From Holdemanella sp. (GTDB taxonomy: Bacteria > Bacillota_I > Bacilli_A > Erysipelotrichales > Erysipelotrichaceae): a DNA stretch of 6,380 bases. Within the stretch, counting starts at the first letter, position 1; each line of letters starts with the position of its first letter. The translations under genes and the position numbers were made by a program. This document shows positions 5,486-6,380 of the stretch, in pieces. The notes beneath the pieces were generated by a model that saw only the letters and a program-made list of their open reading frames with translations, made no database searches and was not told the DNA's origin. The stretch is taken from assembly GCA_021442845.1 (NCBI GenBank), contig JABUSD010000115.1:1-6380 (forward strand), in the 5' to 3' direction.

Positions 5486-6380
5486 ATGGACAGATATTTA
5501 AAGGAAGAACGTATTATAGAGAATCTGGAGAATCGCAATCTAAAAGAAGCATTTTCACTCATTGAAGACTATCATTCTTTATATGGAAAAACTGATTTCT
5601 ACTACCTGGCACTTTCTGATTATTACATTTTTAATCATGAATATAATAAAGTCATAAAACTATTGAACCAGGCACTTGAATCCGGATTGGAATCCAATGA
5701 AGTATATGAACGCTTAGCTGATGCCTATTTTGGATTAGAACGCTATGATATTGTTTTAGAATATATTGAAAAATGCGATCTGGTACAGGATAATCCCAAT
5801 TATATCCGTTTGTTTGAATTAGGCGGATTCTGTAATTTTAAATTAGGCAATTATAAAGAAGCCATTCAATATTATGAAGATGTTCTTATGGAAGATCAAA
5901 ATTCTTTTCCAGCCTATCTCTTTGGTGGTATCAGCTACTATATGATGGGTGATAAAGAAACGGGTATCCATTATCTGGCAAAAGTTTTACATCAATGTGA
6001 TGAAAGAACAATGTATAGTTTAAGCGGTATCGTATCCGATTTAAATCGTTTGGATTTGATTGAAGATATGGAAACGATTATTCCTGATGTTCATAAACAT
6101 TTTATCCATTATATGAAGGGATATTATTATGTGAATGCCAATCAGTTAAAAGAAGCAATCTCACAATTCCGCATGTTTTTACGTAAGGTGGATAGCTATG
6201 AGATATCGATTGAACTTGCCAAACTGTATCACTATACCGAAGATGAACAGCGATGCCAGGATATCCTTCATGATCTATATGATGGACTTCCACCTATGGA
6301 AGATGTTCCATTCTATGAAGAAAATATCTTATTCCTATTGGAAATGATTTCTTATATCGATTTAAAAAGGGAAGAAAAGA
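5486..6380 (+). CDS. TPR-repeat protein, 3' end beyond the window
   Basis: An uninterrupted frame runs from ATG 5486 to the right edge, giving 298 visible residues of an incomplete protein. TPR-like helical pairs with the usual small, aromatic and Ala spacing are visible at about residues 38-71, 72-105, 106-139 (LGNYKEAIQYYEDVL is the clearest), 140-173 and 205-238 (NQLKEAISQFRMFL). TPR arrays are protein-interaction scaffolds. No catalytic motif, signal peptide or membrane segment is visible, so it is probably cytosolic and its partner is unknown. Two in-frame ATGs lie upstream (5465 and 5474). I chose 5486 because GGAG (5476-5479) sits 6 nt before it, and the earlier ATGs lie in the promoter or lack a ribosome site. 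It is separated from hypA by a strong terminator and has its own likely promoter, so there is no evidence that it belongs to the redox operon. Confidence 0.85.
   Translation, partial: MDRYLKEERIIENLENRNLKEAFSLIEDYHSLYGKTDFYYLALSDYYIFNHEYNKVIKLLNQALESGLESNEVYERLADAYFGLERYDIVLEYIEKCDLVQDNPNYIRLFELGGFCNFKLGNYKEAIQYYEDVLMEDQNSFPAYLFGGISYYMMGDKETGIHYLAKVLHQCDERTMYSLSGIVSDLNRLDLIEDMETIIPDVHKHFIHYMKGYYYVNANQLKEAISQFRMFLRKVDSYEISIELAKLYHYTEDEQRCQDILHDLYDGLPPMEDVPFYEENILFLLEMISYIDLKREEK

Overview
The window looks like chromosomal DNA from a low-GC Bacillota. The DNA is AT-rich, Shine-Dalgarno sequences are GGAG-type, the sigma-A-like promoters are clear and intrinsic terminators are strong. The gene content (a Cps2A-like LCP protein, a large Fe-S flavoprotein that looks anaerobic, and HypA) would suit an anaerobic gut Firmicute, perhaps of the Erysipelotrichia. 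That placement is inference and cannot be proved here.

Layout. Positions 1-65 hold the last 20 codons of a plus-strand gene that enters from the left. A small hairpin (60-79) and a strong intrinsic terminator (82-123) separate it from two minus-strand genes. These are a three-TM LytR-CpsA-Psr (LCP) cell-wall glycopolymer ligase (108-1538) and, upstream of it, a TetR-family regulator (1574-2236). A compact divergent control region (2237-2354) follows. It holds a tetR promoter whose predicted transcript starts at the A of the tetR ATG, and a plus-strand promoter (TTGACA, 17 bp, TATTAT) whose -10 lies inside a 24-bp imperfect palindrome. This palindrome is the best candidate TetR operator. Downstream is a two-gene operon: an 896-residue multidomain Fe-S/FAD/NAD(P) oxidoreductase (2355-5045) and, 5 nt later, a HypA-family nickel metallochaperone (5051-5407), closed by a GAAA-loop terminator (5415-5442). 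A TPR-repeat protein with its own extended -10 promoter begins at 5486 and runs off the right edge.

How it fits together. The TetR protein probably controls the divergent flavoprotein-hypA operon. The flavoprotein fuses a winged-helix/Cys-rich Fe-S module, a ferredoxin cluster, a GltD-like FAD/NAD(P) electron-transfer core and a C-terminal ferredoxin. It is probably a cytosolic electron hub between NAD(P)H and an unidentified partner. Pairing it in a closed operon with HypA, with no hydrogenase or hypB in view, is the most unusual feature of the window. The LCP and TPR genes look like ordinary neighbours with separate signals. There is no gene-free stretch longer than about 120 bases, and I saw no tRNA, rRNA, CRISPR array or insertion sequence.
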